Shown: positions 24,099 through 36,112 of the stretch, piece by piece
How positions within the stretch are numbered: position 1 is the first letter of the stretch
Layout: each line of letters starts with the position of its first letter
Assembly: GCA_030052745.1 (NCBI GenBank)
Contig: JANBVO010000046.1
Span: 124,001-188,000, forward strand
Origin: Pleurostoma richardsiae
Lineage: Eukaryota; Ascomycota; Sordariomycetes; Calosphaeriales; Pleurostomataceae
Direction: 5' to 3'
DNA length: 64,000 nt
Notes under the pieces: generated by a model
Seen by the model: only the letters and a program-made list of their open reading frames with translations
What the model was told of the DNA's origin: nothing
Database searches by the model: none
Program-made: the position numbers and the translations under genes

Positions 24099-24605
24099 TC
24101 AGAATCAGATGGGTTGGTGCAAATCGATTCTCGACTCCTGAAGACCTCGGACACCGTTTGTTTGGCGTTTCCATTGGCGTTCCGGTCTGAGTGTGGCTGT
24201 AGCTTTATGACACGAGAAGAGGCGGGGCTGCATGGGCTCGATCGAACGAAAAGCAATGTAGAATATCATGGTATATAAAGCCAGCCAAGGCCCGACGGCC
24301 GTTATCCCGGCTTCCCTAAGACGCCGTGTAATTGTATCTACAAGTAGACCGACAAGCTTTCCATCCCTAGACTCCATATACCAGCCACCCATGCCGTCCT
24401 TAAGGGGCCGATGGCGAAAAGAAAGCACAGGTCCCGTCCTGTCCTTATATATGCAACAATAGTTCCACATCGCGCTGCAAGAAACAAACACATGCGCGTC
24501 CCATAGGTCTACCATCTGTAACCGAGCCTCCTTTGGAGACGAGATGGGTTCCCAACACCCATATGTCCTTCATGAAATCGCCACTATACCCGTGGTGGAA
24601 GCCAG
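24099..24605. other. Convergent intergenic region between coa3 and dep1
   Basis: 507 bp between the stop codons of two convergent genes. It holds the two 3' untranslated regions; no gene is visible. Confidence 0.5.
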
Positions 24606-26826
24606 CTATGACGACTGTGCAACCGCCTCGGGCCGCAGCTCGGGTGGCATCTTCGAGACTTTCGTCATCTCCTGCTCCGCAACATTTGCGCGCCCCTTTT
24701 GCGATCGGGAAGCGCCATTAGCCATGCTTCCGGTTGAGCCAGAATTGTTGCCGTGGGGGTGCGGTGCACTCTGTGGAAGTGGCGTTCTCCGCGTACCCGA
24801 AGGGCCTGCGAAGGGCTCTTGCTGCGACTGTCTCTGAATTTGGTGCGAGGGGTGGTTGGGGTTCGCCCACGGGGTCTGCTCGAGGAATTGTTCACCGGCA
24901 GGACCGAGACTGCGGCCAAAAGACAGGCCGCCATAGTCCTGGAAGGGAGGCTGGATCGTCGCAGCAGCTTGCTGGCTCGCCTGACGCGCTCTCTGGAAGG
25001 GGTCTGGTCAGCTTCCAATCAATGAATGTGGCAGGCAGGGCATATGAGCTTACATTGATCGCATCCAAGTCGTCCTCAATATCTCCGGCCGAGGCACCTT
25101 TCATCTCCGGTGCTGCAGGGAAACCTTTATGTCGGGCAATTCCCGACAAGATGGAGACTTCCTTGTTGTACGCTACCGCCTGCTTCTTCTGCTCCGTCTT
25201 TGAAGTTGGGAAACGAATTCCATAGTCCGGCACACTGTTGGCGTGTCTGCGGCGTTCCTGTTGTATTTCGTACCATTGTTGGCCAAGCTCTTCCAGGATC
25301 TTAACTCTGGACTCTCGGACACCCTGATAGAACTGGGTAAGGATCTGGGTACGGCGGGCGACAGCCCATCTCTGCATAGCATCCGTGTTATATTTGTATT
25401 CGAGTTCGTGGGTCCGCATCTTTTCATCGCGGCGCTCGTCGATACACTGCATCATAGCCAGATATTCGGGGTGGGTCGGGTTGTCGCCTCTGAGCATAGC
25501 TTCCTCTTGCTCGAGCTGCGCCAATCGCTCCTCGTATAGCCTGTAGCAGAACGATTAGAAATGGCTGCTAGGCTATTCGTCGTAAATGTAGCAACTCACC
25601 GGTCTCTGAATGCCGCAAAGTGCTTCTCTATGCCGGCTAACTGCTCGAAGGCGGCTCGCTTCTTCTCGACTAAAGGGCATGCGTTAGCAACAAGCAGCTG
25701 TGAAGCAAGGATGTTACCTACGCTCTTCTTCATTCCTGTGTGCAGCTTCGGCTTCCTCATCAACTTCAGGTTCAGCATGCTCATCTTCAACTTGTGCTTC
25801 CTCGCCAGTCGCCGCATCTTGAACTTGCTCGGGAGCTGCGTCAGGCATCTCCTCGTCTGCCTGGGCTTCGTCGCTCTCCGGATCCTTTCGCTTCTTCGCG
25901 CTGCTGCGCTTGGACTTGGAAGACCTTCTACCTCCCGCCTCGGTGTCCGCGGTCGCATCTGCGACGTCTTGTGCCTTGTCCTCTACCTCGTCTTCGTGAG
26001 CATCGTCCTCCGCAGATTGTTCACCACTGTTGTTGTTCGTCGACGAGGTCATATGCTCGTCACCCGCGCGAGTGTTGTCGGTGGTTGGTGTCTCGTGGTC
26101 GAGCGCCGCAATAGAGCCTGTTCGCTTGCGCATCGTCTGGTCCAATTCCGGTTTCTCAGACTGAGACGAGCGCTTTCGCTTGCGTGACTCGCTAGGCGAG
26201 CTGGCTTTCGCAGCCTGGGCAGCTACACCATTCGACTCCATGGTGGTCTTGTCCTGCTGCTCGACTGAGCGACTCACGTTGAGAAGCACCTCGACAGCTT
26301 CGCTGGAATTGACCGAGGCAGCGTCGCTCTCGTGATCCTCAGGTTCTGCTGTTTCTGAATTTGCGTCGTCCTCGCTGTTATAATTTTTGGCGCCGGGCGG
26401 GGCTTCGACCTGGTACTGAAGTTTGCTCGGGCTGCGCTCAAATGGGCGATCGCGAGAGTTGGAGGTTTTGGAATTGGTGGGACTCGTTGAGATGAGGACG
26501 GTGTCGCGAGGTTTCTTTGGGCTATCGAATAGACGTTCGGTCTCAGCTTCTGAGTCGTTGATGTCGACCTCGGACAGGTTGGAATCGTCATCGTCATCGG
26601 CGGCCGAGGCCGAGTGGGAAGGCGAGTCGGCGTGTTCATTGTCGTGGTCCGGATCCGGCGCCTTCACATGTAGGCTACTTTTGAAGTCGAGATCCATATC
26701 GTCGGTGTCGCCATCCTTGTCGTCGACGTCGCTCAAGGGACTGGAGACGGCGCTGTCGTTGTGATCGAGCAATGACTGCGACTGGTTCGCCAGCGCGACC
26801 GGCGCAGCACTACCGCCAGAGGCCAT
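24606..26826 (-). CDS. dep1: Dep1/Sds3-like subunit of the Rpd3 histone deacetylase complex
   Basis: Four exons (26826-25722, 25669-25600, 25540-25054, 24992-24606) give 682 residues. The first 360 residues are very acidic and serine-rich, with patches such as DDKDGDTDDMDLDF and basic KRKRSS and KSKRSSAKKRKDP clusters likely to serve nuclear import. The Sds3-like domain is assembled across three exons: LEKKRAAFEQLAGIEKHF, AAFRDRLYEERLAQLEQEEA and LRGDNPTHPEYLAMMQCIDE, followed by a long helical region. The Gln/Pro-rich tail is unstructured. Dep1/Sds3 proteins are core scaffold subunits of the large Rpd3/Sin3 deacetylase complex that represses transcription in the nucleus. The gene is divergent from nop12, 594 bp apart. 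Confidence 0.88.
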
Positions 26827-27420
26827 TGCAGTAGTTTTTGTCCTCAAAAGAGCTTCACAACAGCTGAGCGAGCTTGTCGACGGTGCGATCTGGCGGTACA
26901 GTTGGGACAAGGGCGCAAAATCGAGCGGTGGTGGCCGAGGTACGACAGAGTCGGCGACCACCAGCCTTCGTGAGGGGAGAGGTGTTCGCGGGACGGAAAG
27001 GGAGAAAATAAAGACGTTAAGATGGTGCAGAAGTCATGCAGGGCTTGTCTCTCATTTGCAAGGCCTGCGTCCGTCGCATTTGGCAGGCAGAGAGAACGCG
27101 GTGCTGGCGTTTCGTGGTGGTGGACGAATTTGCGTGGGAGAGGAATCAAGGATGGTGACGGGCCTCCTCCGCGTTGGAGGGACTACAACCGCTATCTGCC
27201 CACCGACCTCACTCTTCCTCGGCGCAGACCGCTTTCGGAGCTGGCAGAAAATTACCAAGAGGGAAAGCGGTGAGATTCTGCCTGCTGCTACCGCGCTACC
27301 CCGGCCTCCCAGAACTTTTTTCTAGCTTTCACGATAGGCGATATACATCAGCACCTTGCGCTGGGCTCACCGAATTGTTCCCGAGCAGAAGCTGCAGTCT
27401 CATTTTCAATTGGCATTGCA
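26827..27420. other. Shared divergent upstream region of dep1 and nop12
   Basis: 594 bp between two divergent start codons. No separate gene is visible. The two genes, a chromatin regulator and a ribosome-biogenesis factor, may share regulatory elements here. Confidence 0.6.
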
Positions 27421-29349
27421 ATGGCAAAATCGTAAGTTTACCTTGTCTAACCAGTGCTAATGTTTATCTAACAAAGCAACAGAAAATCCCTCCTCCCGAT
27501 CTCTGCAAAGGCAGTTGACCCCGCGCTGGATGCTCTTTTTGCCAGCAGTGTACGGACTCTCTATGCGCTTCTTCAGCCGTTCTTTCCACTGACTTTCAAA
27601 CAGTCCGGCCCGGTCAAAGCGCGTCCAAAGTCTCGATATTGCGAGCTAATAACTCCGAAGCTGAGGGATCCTGTTGAAACGGTGGAAGCTGAAGAAGACT
27701 CGGCGGAGGAGAAGGAGGAGGAGGAGGACGTCGCTACGAGCTCAGATGACGAAGACGAGCAGACCAGTGAAGAGGATTCCGAGAAAAGCACCTCAGATGA
27801 CGTGAGCGATGAGGAGGACGCAGAGCAGGAGGTTCCCGAGACCCTGACGGAGGCTACCCCAGAGCCCACGAAGCAAGACCGGAAACGGAAGAAGAGGCAG
27901 GATGAGAACTACGATTTGGAGGGAAGATACTTCGACAAACTTGCTCGGGAAGACAGCCCGGCGAGCAAGCGCCGCAAGGGGGAGACCGGCGAGCCTACGC
28001 CCGCCGTAGACGGAGGTGAGCCGGCGGAGGACGACGACAATGGTGAGGACGACTCAGACTTTGAGATTCCCGTCCACGAGTCCCTCACCAAGGGGAAGCA
28101 GGAGACAGAGCTGGAGAAGGCGGCACGCACAGTCTTCCTTTCCAACGTCTCGACGGAAGCCATAACGTCCCGGAAAGCGAAAAAGGCCCTCCTGGCCCAT
28201 CTATCCACCCCCCTCGACAAGGCCGCCTCCCCGCCCCAGGCCGTCATGTCCCTCCGCTTCCGCTCCGTGCCCTTCTCCACGGCCGCCATGCCCAAGCGCG
28301 CCGCCTACATCACCCGCTCCCTGATGGACGCCACCACCCGCGCGACCAACGCCTACGCCGTCTTCAGCACCGCCGCCGCCGCCCGCGCCGCCGTGGCCAA
28401 GCTCAACGGCAGCGTGGTCCTGGACCGGCACCTACGCGTCGACAGCGTTGCCCACCCCATGGAGGTCGACCACCGGCGGTGCGTCTTCGTGGGTAACCTG
28501 GGCTTCGTCGACGACGAGACCGTCATCAACACGGCGGTCGACGAGGAGGGCAAGGAGACCACGGAGAAGCGCAAGAGGACAAAGGTCCCTATGGACGTCG
28601 AGGAGGGCCTGTGGCGCACCTTCGGCAGGCACGCCGGCAGGGTGGAGAGCGTCAGGGTCGTGCGTGACCAGGCGACCAGGGTCGGGCTGGGCATCGCCTA
28701 CGTGCAGTTCTACGTGAGTGTTGAACCCCCCTGAAGATCTCTCCTCTATCGCTCTGCTTGCACGGGAAACAAATTTCACTGACACAATGCTCACCAGGAC
28801 GGAAACTCTGTCGAGGCTGCCCTGCTCCTCAACGGCAAGAAGTACCCGCCCATGCTCCCGCGCGAGCTGCGCGTCAGCCGGTGCAAGGCGCCGCACAAGA
28901 CCAACCGCGCCATAGAGCGCGCCAACAAGGGCAAGGTCATCGCCTCCGGCAGCGGCAGTAGGAAGCCGGGCAAGGCCAACGGCTACGTGCGCAAGGTCAC
29001 TGCCGAGGAGCAGACCCTGGCCGGCCGCACCGGCAAGCTCCTCGGGCGCTCGGCCGCGCACCGCGCCGGTGGCACCACCCGCCCAGGCAAGGGCGGTGCC
29101 GCCGGACGGCTGGCGGCGAAGGACAGGAAGGGCGGGCGGGGGGCTGCTCCCGCGGGCGTGGGCGCTGCTGGTGGTGGTGCGCCGACGCAGGGGGCGGGGT
29201 TCAAGACGCCCGAGGCCATCGTCTTCGAGGGCCGTCGCGCCAGCGCCAAGGACGGCAAGCCGCGCGACCTCAAGATCGGCCGCAAGGGGAGCCACAAGAA
29301 GGAGGGCCACGGGAAGAAAAAGCCCAAGGCTCGGGGGGCTGCGAAATAA
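27421..29349 (+). CDS. nop12: Nop12, nucleolar RNA-binding protein of the large ribosomal subunit pathway
   Basis: Four exons (27421-27431, 27483-27549, 27604-28713, 28798-29349) encode 579 residues. The first exon is only 11 nt. The N-terminus after splicing is MAKSKSLLPISAKAVDPALD, followed by a highly acidic region around residues 45-100 and the EGRYFDKLARED motif. There are two RNA recognition motifs. The first begins ARTVFLSNVS and ends DRHLRVDSVA. The second begins RRCVFVGNLGFVDDE and continues across the third intron as RVGLGIAYVQFYDGNSVEAA, ending LPRELRVSRCKAP. The C-terminal 170 residues are Gly/Lys/Arg-rich, ending in KKEGHGKKKPKARGAAK. Nop12 acts in the nucleolus in pre-25S rRNA processing. 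Codon use in the RRM exon is very GC-rich. Confidence 0.9.
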
Positions 29350-29950
29350 GCGGTCCACAGAAAGGGATGGCGGGGAGGGAGATGGCGAATGTGGCGTCAA
29401 AAATTAGACAGTTCTAGCTTGCCTGGCCTCATGGGCGGCGTTGATCAGAAGATTCCCTCGTCAGCTCGGTGGACACTGCCGCCTGCGTGGAGATGTCTAG
29501 GATAGCCATGGTCCCTATCGAGTAGCGTAGCAACGTCACTTGCACAGCAAACGCGCCTCGCCGCATCATTCATTCATTGGGGAATCATATCGGGAGAGTC
29601 GCATTTTTACGAGAAGGCCTATAAACAAATAGGTATCCTTTGCGGCGGCGAAATGAGGCAGAAAAAAACTCAAACAGAAGACGGGAAGGGCGGTAATCGT
29701 CCCGAAGCCTTCCCTCACAATCACAAACATGTAGTTGCCTTGCCTTCATCTTGCATGCGTGTGAAGTACTCGTCCATTATCCACCGGTCATGAATCAGTC
29801 GGGGTTCGTAAATTCGGGGGCTCATACACTTCCGAGTCGGCAATACCTTGCGACACCAAACGAAGTCGCCCTCCCAGGCTAGCCCTCATATGCTGCTTCT
29901 GAGAGCTTGACTTGTGGACTGCAATGTCGGCCCGGCGCCTCGTGTGCCGT
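29350..29950. other. Convergent intergenic region between nop12 and alpha-tubulin
   Basis: 601 bp between two stop codons; no gene visible. An overlapping minus frame ending near 29788 is a shadow of the tubulin exon. Confidence 0.5.
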
Positions 29951-31906
29951 CTAGTACTCAACATCCTCTTCCTCAGGCTCGAACGAGTCGGCTGCAACCT
30001 CCTCGTAGTCCTTCTCCAGAGCCGCGAGATCCTCACGGGCCTCACTGAACTCGCCTTCCTCCATACCCTCACCGACGTACCAGTGCACGAAAGCACGCTT
30101 GCTGTACATAAGGTCGAACTTGTGGTCCAGACGGGACCAAGCCTCAGCGATGGCGGTGGTGTTGGAGAGCATGCTGACGGAGCGGTCGACGGACGCAAGA
30201 CCGCCGTCAGCGGGTGATGCAGTTGGGACAGCAACAGGCTTCTGGTAGTTGATGCCGATCTTGAAGCCAGTCGGGCACCACTCAACCAGGTTGAAGGAAG
30301 CCTTGGCCTTGAGAGCAGCAACCGCAGCGTTGCAGTCGCGAGGAACGACGTCGCCGCGGTAGAGCAGGGCCACGGCCATGTACTTGCCATTGCGCGGGTC
30401 GCAGACAACCATCTGGTTGTTGGGCTCAAAGCCTGTGGTGTGCCAGTCAGCTATTATTCTGGAAACCAGCACAACATACTATCAGCTGAGAGGGTAACTC
30501 ACATTGGAAGGTCAGGTCCTGGACCTTGAAGCTCTCGTGAGTACTCTTGGCGGCGGAGATGACCGGCGCGTAGCTGATCAGAGGGTAGTGGATGCGAGGG
30601 TACGGCACGAGGTTGGTCTGGAACTCGTTCAGGTCGACATTGAGCGCACCATCGAAGCGGAGAGACGAGGTGATGGAGCTGACAACCTGGGCGATCAGAC
30701 GGTTCAGGTGCTCGTAGCTAGGGCGGGGGATGTCCAAGTTCCGGCGGCAGATGTCGTAGACAGCTTCGTTGTCGACGAGGAACGTGCAGTCAGAGTTCTC
30801 AATCGTACTGTGGGTTGAGAGAACAGCGTTGTAGGGCTCAACCACGGCCGTGGAGACGCGCGGAGCAGGGTAGACAGCAAACTCGAGCTTGCACTTCTTG
30901 CCGTACTCAGTGGACAGGCGCTCCAGGAGCAGAGCCCCGAAACCGGAACCGGTGCCACCGCCGAAAGAGTGGAAAATCAAGAAGCCCTGCAGAGAACTGC
31001 AGTTATCTGATTCGTTGTCAGCGTTGCATTCGCAGGCTCGCGGCACCCAGCCTGTCCGCTAAGGGTCCGGTAGCCTTGTGCCACTTACCAGCAACACGGC
31101 GGATACGGTCAATGACATTGTCGACCATCTCCTTGCCGATTGTGTAGTGACCACGCGCATAGTTGTTAGCGGCATCCTCCTTGCCGCTAATCAGCAGCTC
31201 GGGGTGGAATAGCTGGCGGTAGCCACCAGTCCGGATCTCATCGATGGGCGACGGGTCGAGGTCGACAAAGATGGAGCGGGGGACATATTTGCCATTGCTG
31301 GTCTCGGTGAAGAAAGTCTCGAAAGAGCCGCCATCACCGACGTCCTTGGCATTTGGGTCGGGACGACCGTCGGCTCCCAGGCCGTGCTCAAGGAGGTACC
31401 TGGTAGCAGAGAGATGAGCAAGGAGAGCTAGCGGTGTCGAGCGGACATTTTAGACCTACAGCTCCCAAGCGCTGTTGCCCAGCTGGGTACCAGCCTGGCC
31501 GAGATGGAGATGAAGAACCTGTACGATATCCTCGGTCAGCTACTTCAAGACTGGAATGCCGTGGTCTGCATTGTGACAGGTGCACGCGTCGAAGGTAGTG
31601 TCTCAGAGAGGAGCCGGTCCCGTTGAGGGGCGAGCATTCACCGCTCCCAGCATCTCCAAGGATGCACGCAACACATGAGACAATCCACCCCGCAAAATTC
31701 CAGACTGCCAGACGCAGCATTTCATGAGGCCCATAGCAGGTATCTGCTCCACGCAGGCATGCTCAGGGCTGATGAAGTCGGCGATGGCGTCCGACCGTTT
31801 CAGGTTCCCCAGAGTCGGGAAAATAGGGGTTCGCGAACGGTTGTGGCGTGCGTAGCTCCAAGACAAATTATAGGAGACATCGATGTTGACTTACCTCGCC
31901 CTTCAT
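29951..31906 (-). CDS. tubA: Alpha-tubulin
   Basis: Five exons (31906-31895, 31518-31460, 31399-31089, 31006-30503, 30432-29951) encode 455 residues. The first exon is 12 nt (MKGE) and is followed by a 376 nt intron. Splicing yields [60 protein letters not shown] with the tubulin GTP-binding signature GGGTGSG, and [20 protein letters not shown]. The tail is acidic and ends EEEDVEY, keeping the terminal tyrosine typical of alpha-tubulins. It polymerises with beta-tubulin into microtubules, and in alpha-tubulin the bound GTP is non-exchangeable. Five exons with a tiny first exon is a common arrangement for alpha-tubulin genes of filamentous ascomycetes. Confidence 0.95.
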
Positions 31907-33241
31907 GATGGCAAATCACAGAGATTCGTGGTATTTCGCTCGGAAAGATGGGGGATGTCGGACTGATGCGCACAGCGCAGAAAACAACAGGAAAACAACA
32001 AGGAGAGCGAAAACCCTGGGGACGATCAACAGGTGGAAAGAAGGAGGTCGGTCTGATCGATGGGGGATTGATTTGTGGGTGCCGAGATGCTGCGAGGAGG
32101 GAGACGGTTTTCGTAGTGTGGAGGGGCAGTTTGGGGTGGGTGTGGATGGCGCGATGGAAGAAGGGGTACCGATTCGCGCAGTTCAGAGAATAAAAATACA
32201 TATTCTCTTAACGAGGAGCTGGCTTCCCCTCCTCACCGCTCCCAAAGCTCGCCTTTAATTACCTTGATTGGCCCGTGCGTCTCTCGCGTCTGGCTCGTTG
32301 ATTGGCCAATATGCTCAGGAACCACCCGCCAGGGGCAAAAGAGCGTTGAACAACTCGCTGGTTCAAACACCTGTAACTAAAGCAATTTGTGACGGGAAGC
32401 CTCAAGCTTCATGCAGATATGGCGACTTCGTCCAATCATGGCTTACGGTGTTTCGAATGCAGTGGCACGAATCACACACGCCTCTATGTATGTACGCCGG
32501 ATACTGCATTAGGGGTTCTTCATAGTTTCCATTTGCATACTCGCACCTGTCCCCCCGCGTAAATTCCGTACTCCGTATAACTATCGCGAACATGGTTATG
32601 GCATCATCTCGCAATAAATGGCCGAAGTGGCCAGCGACCTTCAATGGCCGTCTGGGTGGATTAAGGCAGGGAAAGGGATACATCGCACAATATCGCATGT
32701 GTCTCCCGGAGACTTCGGGTGGACTCCCAGACACTGGAATGTAGATAAGGCCACGGAGCTCCAAATGACGACTGTTCACAAGCCGGTATCCCGGACAACG
32801 CAGTCAGTGCATGCGTGCAAATGCGCGGTGATGGCTTGCGCTGGGAAAGGATGGGATGTCGATACTGTTGCCGCATCTTCTCAATTGGACATCACAACTG
32901 CGAACTACTCCTCCGCCTCTAACTGTCCTATCGAGGTGAGCAGGTAGGTATCCATCGCTCCAAAAAAAAGACACAAGCGGTACACCAGGCCTTTTCCTCC
33001 ATCTCGCAAACACACGGCCCTCCATGCAAGTCCGTCATCAATCAAAAACTCATATCGTTCTCCTCGTGAATTAATGCTGCCTTAAATGGGCGGCAGCCGA
33101 TCGTGTAAGCAGCGCAGTCAAAATGCGACGCGGGTACTGTATGACAACTCGATACAGGGAAAGGAAGCGGGGTCGAGCCAGCAGCGCAACACGGTTGCGA
33201 GCGGTACTAGCATTGCTGAGATTCGACGTGGGCGGTGCCGA
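31907..33241. other. Intergenic region upstream of alpha-tubulin
   Basis: About 1.3 kb of tubulin promoter plus the 3' flank of the next minus-strand gene. A CCAAT-type palindrome (GATTGGCCAATA) lies near 32300, roughly 390 bp upstream of the tubulin ATG. No gene is visible. Confidence 0.5.
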
Positions 33242-34076
33242 CTACAGCAGGTAGGCGAACAAGCCGATGGCGACAGCCGCGGCGCCGTTGCCGATGTGCT
33301 GAACGTTGGTGGGAGCGGCGGCGGCGGTGGAGCTGGAGCTGGCGGCAGCGGTGCCAGAGGCGGCAGTCGCCGAAGCAGCTGCGGTCGAAGTCGCAGCGGC
33401 GGAGGAAGTCGAGGAAGCCGCGGCGCTGCTGGAGGCAGCCGGGGCGGTGTAGTTCGAAGCGTCGAGGGTACCACACTTGTCGCCGATCGTCGTGGTGCAG
33501 TTGGATTGGCCCTGAGCGCTACCAGTGTTGGCGCTGATGCAATCCGCAAATGCCTGCTGGCAGATGAACTGTGTGGAGAGCTGTTAGCGTCGAGGAGCAA
33601 GGATACCACGCCACACACGACAGAACCGCCCCCCGCCCGAGGAAAAGCTGCCGGGAGACGACTGAAGACTGCAAGAAACAAGAATAGAGTACTTACAGTT
33701 GGCAGAGACTGCAGATAGTATTCAAGACCCGGAGCGCTGCCGTTCTGGCAGGTGCAGCTGTAGTCGAGAGTGTTCTAGGCGGACAAAACTAGTCAGTGTC
33801 CGGCTCTGACGGGCCAATTGAGGCGACACGGCGGCACTCACCGGATCGCAGCTGTTCGCCGTGGGCTCACTGTCGCAAAGAGTGTTGCAGACGCTGGTCT
33901 CGCCCTGGCACCACGAAGCTTTACTGGAGGTCAGTCTCGTCCTACAGACGTAAGCGCTTGGAGCAAGGATGCGTACCTCGTGTCGACAGGGTCACCTCGT
34001 TGGGGTCAATCGTGAAGTTCTGCGCGGCGACAAGAGTGAGCGCCGAGAGCGCAACGGCTGCGATGTGGAAGCGCAT
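33242..34076 (-). CDS. Small secreted cysteine-rich protein with Ser/Ala-rich stalk, probably GPI-anchored (DUF7707-like)
   Basis: Four exons (34076-33977, 33918-33842, 33774-33697, 33568-33242) give 193 residues. It starts with a signal peptide (MRFHIAAVALSALTLVAAQ). The mature domain begins NFTIDPNEVTLSTR and carries regularly spaced cysteines: ASWCQGETSVCNTLC, SCDPNTLDYSCTCQNG, FICQQAFADC, NCTTTIGDKC. A stalk of about 60 Ser/Ala/Thr residues follows, then a C-terminal hydrophobic stretch (GAAAVAIGLFAYLL), the usual pattern of a GPI-anchor signal. It is likely attached to the plasma membrane or cell wall. The family is widespread in filamentous ascomycetes and has no known biochemical function; the DUF7707 label is from memory. 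Confidence 0.82.
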
Positions 34077-36112
34077 CTTGATGGGAAATGTGTGGCTTGG
34101 TGGAAGGGAGAAGCGGCGTCAAGCTTGACGGGCAAATTGTTGCTCAGTAAGGCGGGAATGGAACGATACTGGATGCAGCCTCTAGAGTACCGAGTGCCGC
34201 AGTTGCTGTAGATGCTTCGGATGTGGTCTGTTCTGCTGTGATGGGACAGAAAGATTTCGGTTGAGGCGGAGATGAGTATCAAAAGGCCGAGGGAGGGAGC
34301 AGGAGAGATGTTTTCAGAAATGCGCGGAAGGTGCGTTTGATTAGCATTTATTCTGTTTTGGGGCCAGTGCCGTCGTCGGCAGCTTCGCTCTTTTGGGGGG
34401 AAATTCAGAGGGCGGGCGGCCGGGCCTGGGCAGCAGCAGCAGCACCGGCAGCAACAGCAACAGCAGCTCGTCACGATCCGGACCTTTGCTGATACCAACT
34501 GCGCTAGTGCAGATACGGAAAGGCTAGCGTGCATGGCCCCTGCTACCCCTGTCCGCCGACGTACCTGACGTACCTAACGTACCTTTTCCCACTAGCATCT
34601 GTGGCTGGTGTGTTCAATCTGGAGCGAAGCGGAGCTTGGTGATTGGCTGCAGCTGGCTTGGAGAGAGCTCCTGTGGCGTCCTCGCGGCACACCCAAGCCG
34701 GCCATTTGGAACTTTGCCTCTTTCTGGTGACGCTGCAGGGTGCAGTAGCTTCCGGTTCTGTGCGACTCGGTCCACCGCCCACAGACACTAACAGACTTGG
34801 GCAAGTCCCTCAACACCACCCAGCGTGAGTGCATGATTCTGCGGCCCCTTGGTTGGCTGACTGCCTGATAGCTGATGCCATGTCGATCCCTGATTTTCCT
34901 TCCACGCTTCCCGCAGGAACCTACACATACGAAGAGGCAGATAGACGAAGCATTGCCTTGCCAAGCAGGTGCTGTGCTTGATTACGAATGGCAGGCCTCC
35001 CGGAGACCCGTCCGGCGCCGTCCGAGTCAAGGCCGCTCTTATCTGGTCACACTCGTTCTCGACCAGCCACTAGCGTAGCGTGCAAGGACGGGCACCCTAA
35101 ACTCAGGCTTCTTGGCTCCCAGATTTTCCTCCCTCCCTCATATAAAACAGCAGGGGGGGCCTTTCATATTACAAGATACTGAGATTGAGGAGATACAGCC
35201 TTTAGAGTAATTATCCGACGTGACTCCCATCGCCCTTCTCGCGTTTCAGAGTCTGCCGAACGAAACTGCTTAGGAGACACAACGCGTCCAGCCGTCCACC
35301 CATCCCCTGGGCTCTTGCTGCCATTCCCTCCGGATATAGCCTCAGGTACACGCGTACTAGAACACGTTAGCTTCGAAAAGGTCCGAGGCATTTGGATTCT
35401 AGCCAGAGGCAGAAAAAATCCATCCAGCGAGTAATAAAGGGCAAGCTCGACTAACTGGGCAAGTCCACGTAATTTAGCCCCGAGTCCACCGAGGGTAGCG
35501 TCGTCCCCCCTCGAGGCCTCGCACCAGCCACACCTCACACGGCATTGGGTGACAGAGATCTACGGGCCAATCAGGAGCGCCAATTGGGCTGTGGCCCCAG
35601 CAACCCGGCATGCCAAGACGGCAGCTCGCGAGCCCCTCTCGCATGTTTCCCCGACCGACAGTCCACTTTTCACGGCGATCTGCCGCGGACGTTGGGATCG
35701 GATGCGAGCGAGACCGTCGAACCAACAGGGTTGTGCCTATTATACGAGGGCGGGCTGCATTCGTTGCTTCCTCTCACAACTTGCAAACTCAACGGATGGA
35801 CGCGTCAGTCCTCGGTTCCTCGGCACCTGCTCGACCCTCGCAGACACATCGGAGGACCACAGCGAACAGCTGGCACTCAAGAATTTCAGTCGGCTATAGA
35901 AGGATTGTAATTCTGCTCAACATGCTTTCCGTATCCGAAATCCCCACTGTTGGCATCTAAATCCAGGAGCCTCAAACATTTTATGCGCCTTTGCCGACCT
36001 CCTCTCAATCCCCGGAATTCCATCTACAGCCGCAGATGAGCAACGCAATAGAAAGCATCGCACAGCATGTGATCAGCTCAGCGTAGAAATTCATCGAGTA
36101 TGCGTGCTTGCT
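34077..36112. other. Intergenic region
   Basis: About 2 kb without a supportable gene. It contains a CAG/CAA trinucleotide-rich stretch at 34431-34466, a short tandem of GACGTACCT-like units at 34556-34585, and several unsupported open frames (for example 35545-35960). The first few hundred bases are the promoter of the surface-protein gene. Confidence 0.5.
34431..34466 (+). repeat. CAG/CAA trinucleotide-rich microsatellite
   Basis: Tandem CAGCAGCAGCAG units interrupted by CACCGG and CAA triplets. They lie about 360 bp upstream of the surface-protein start codon. Confidence 0.7.

Noticed and set aside
28432-29400. 322-codon minus-strand frame opposite nop12
   Set aside because: Shadow of the GC-rich RRM exon; it has no domain and the plus strand is clearly coding.
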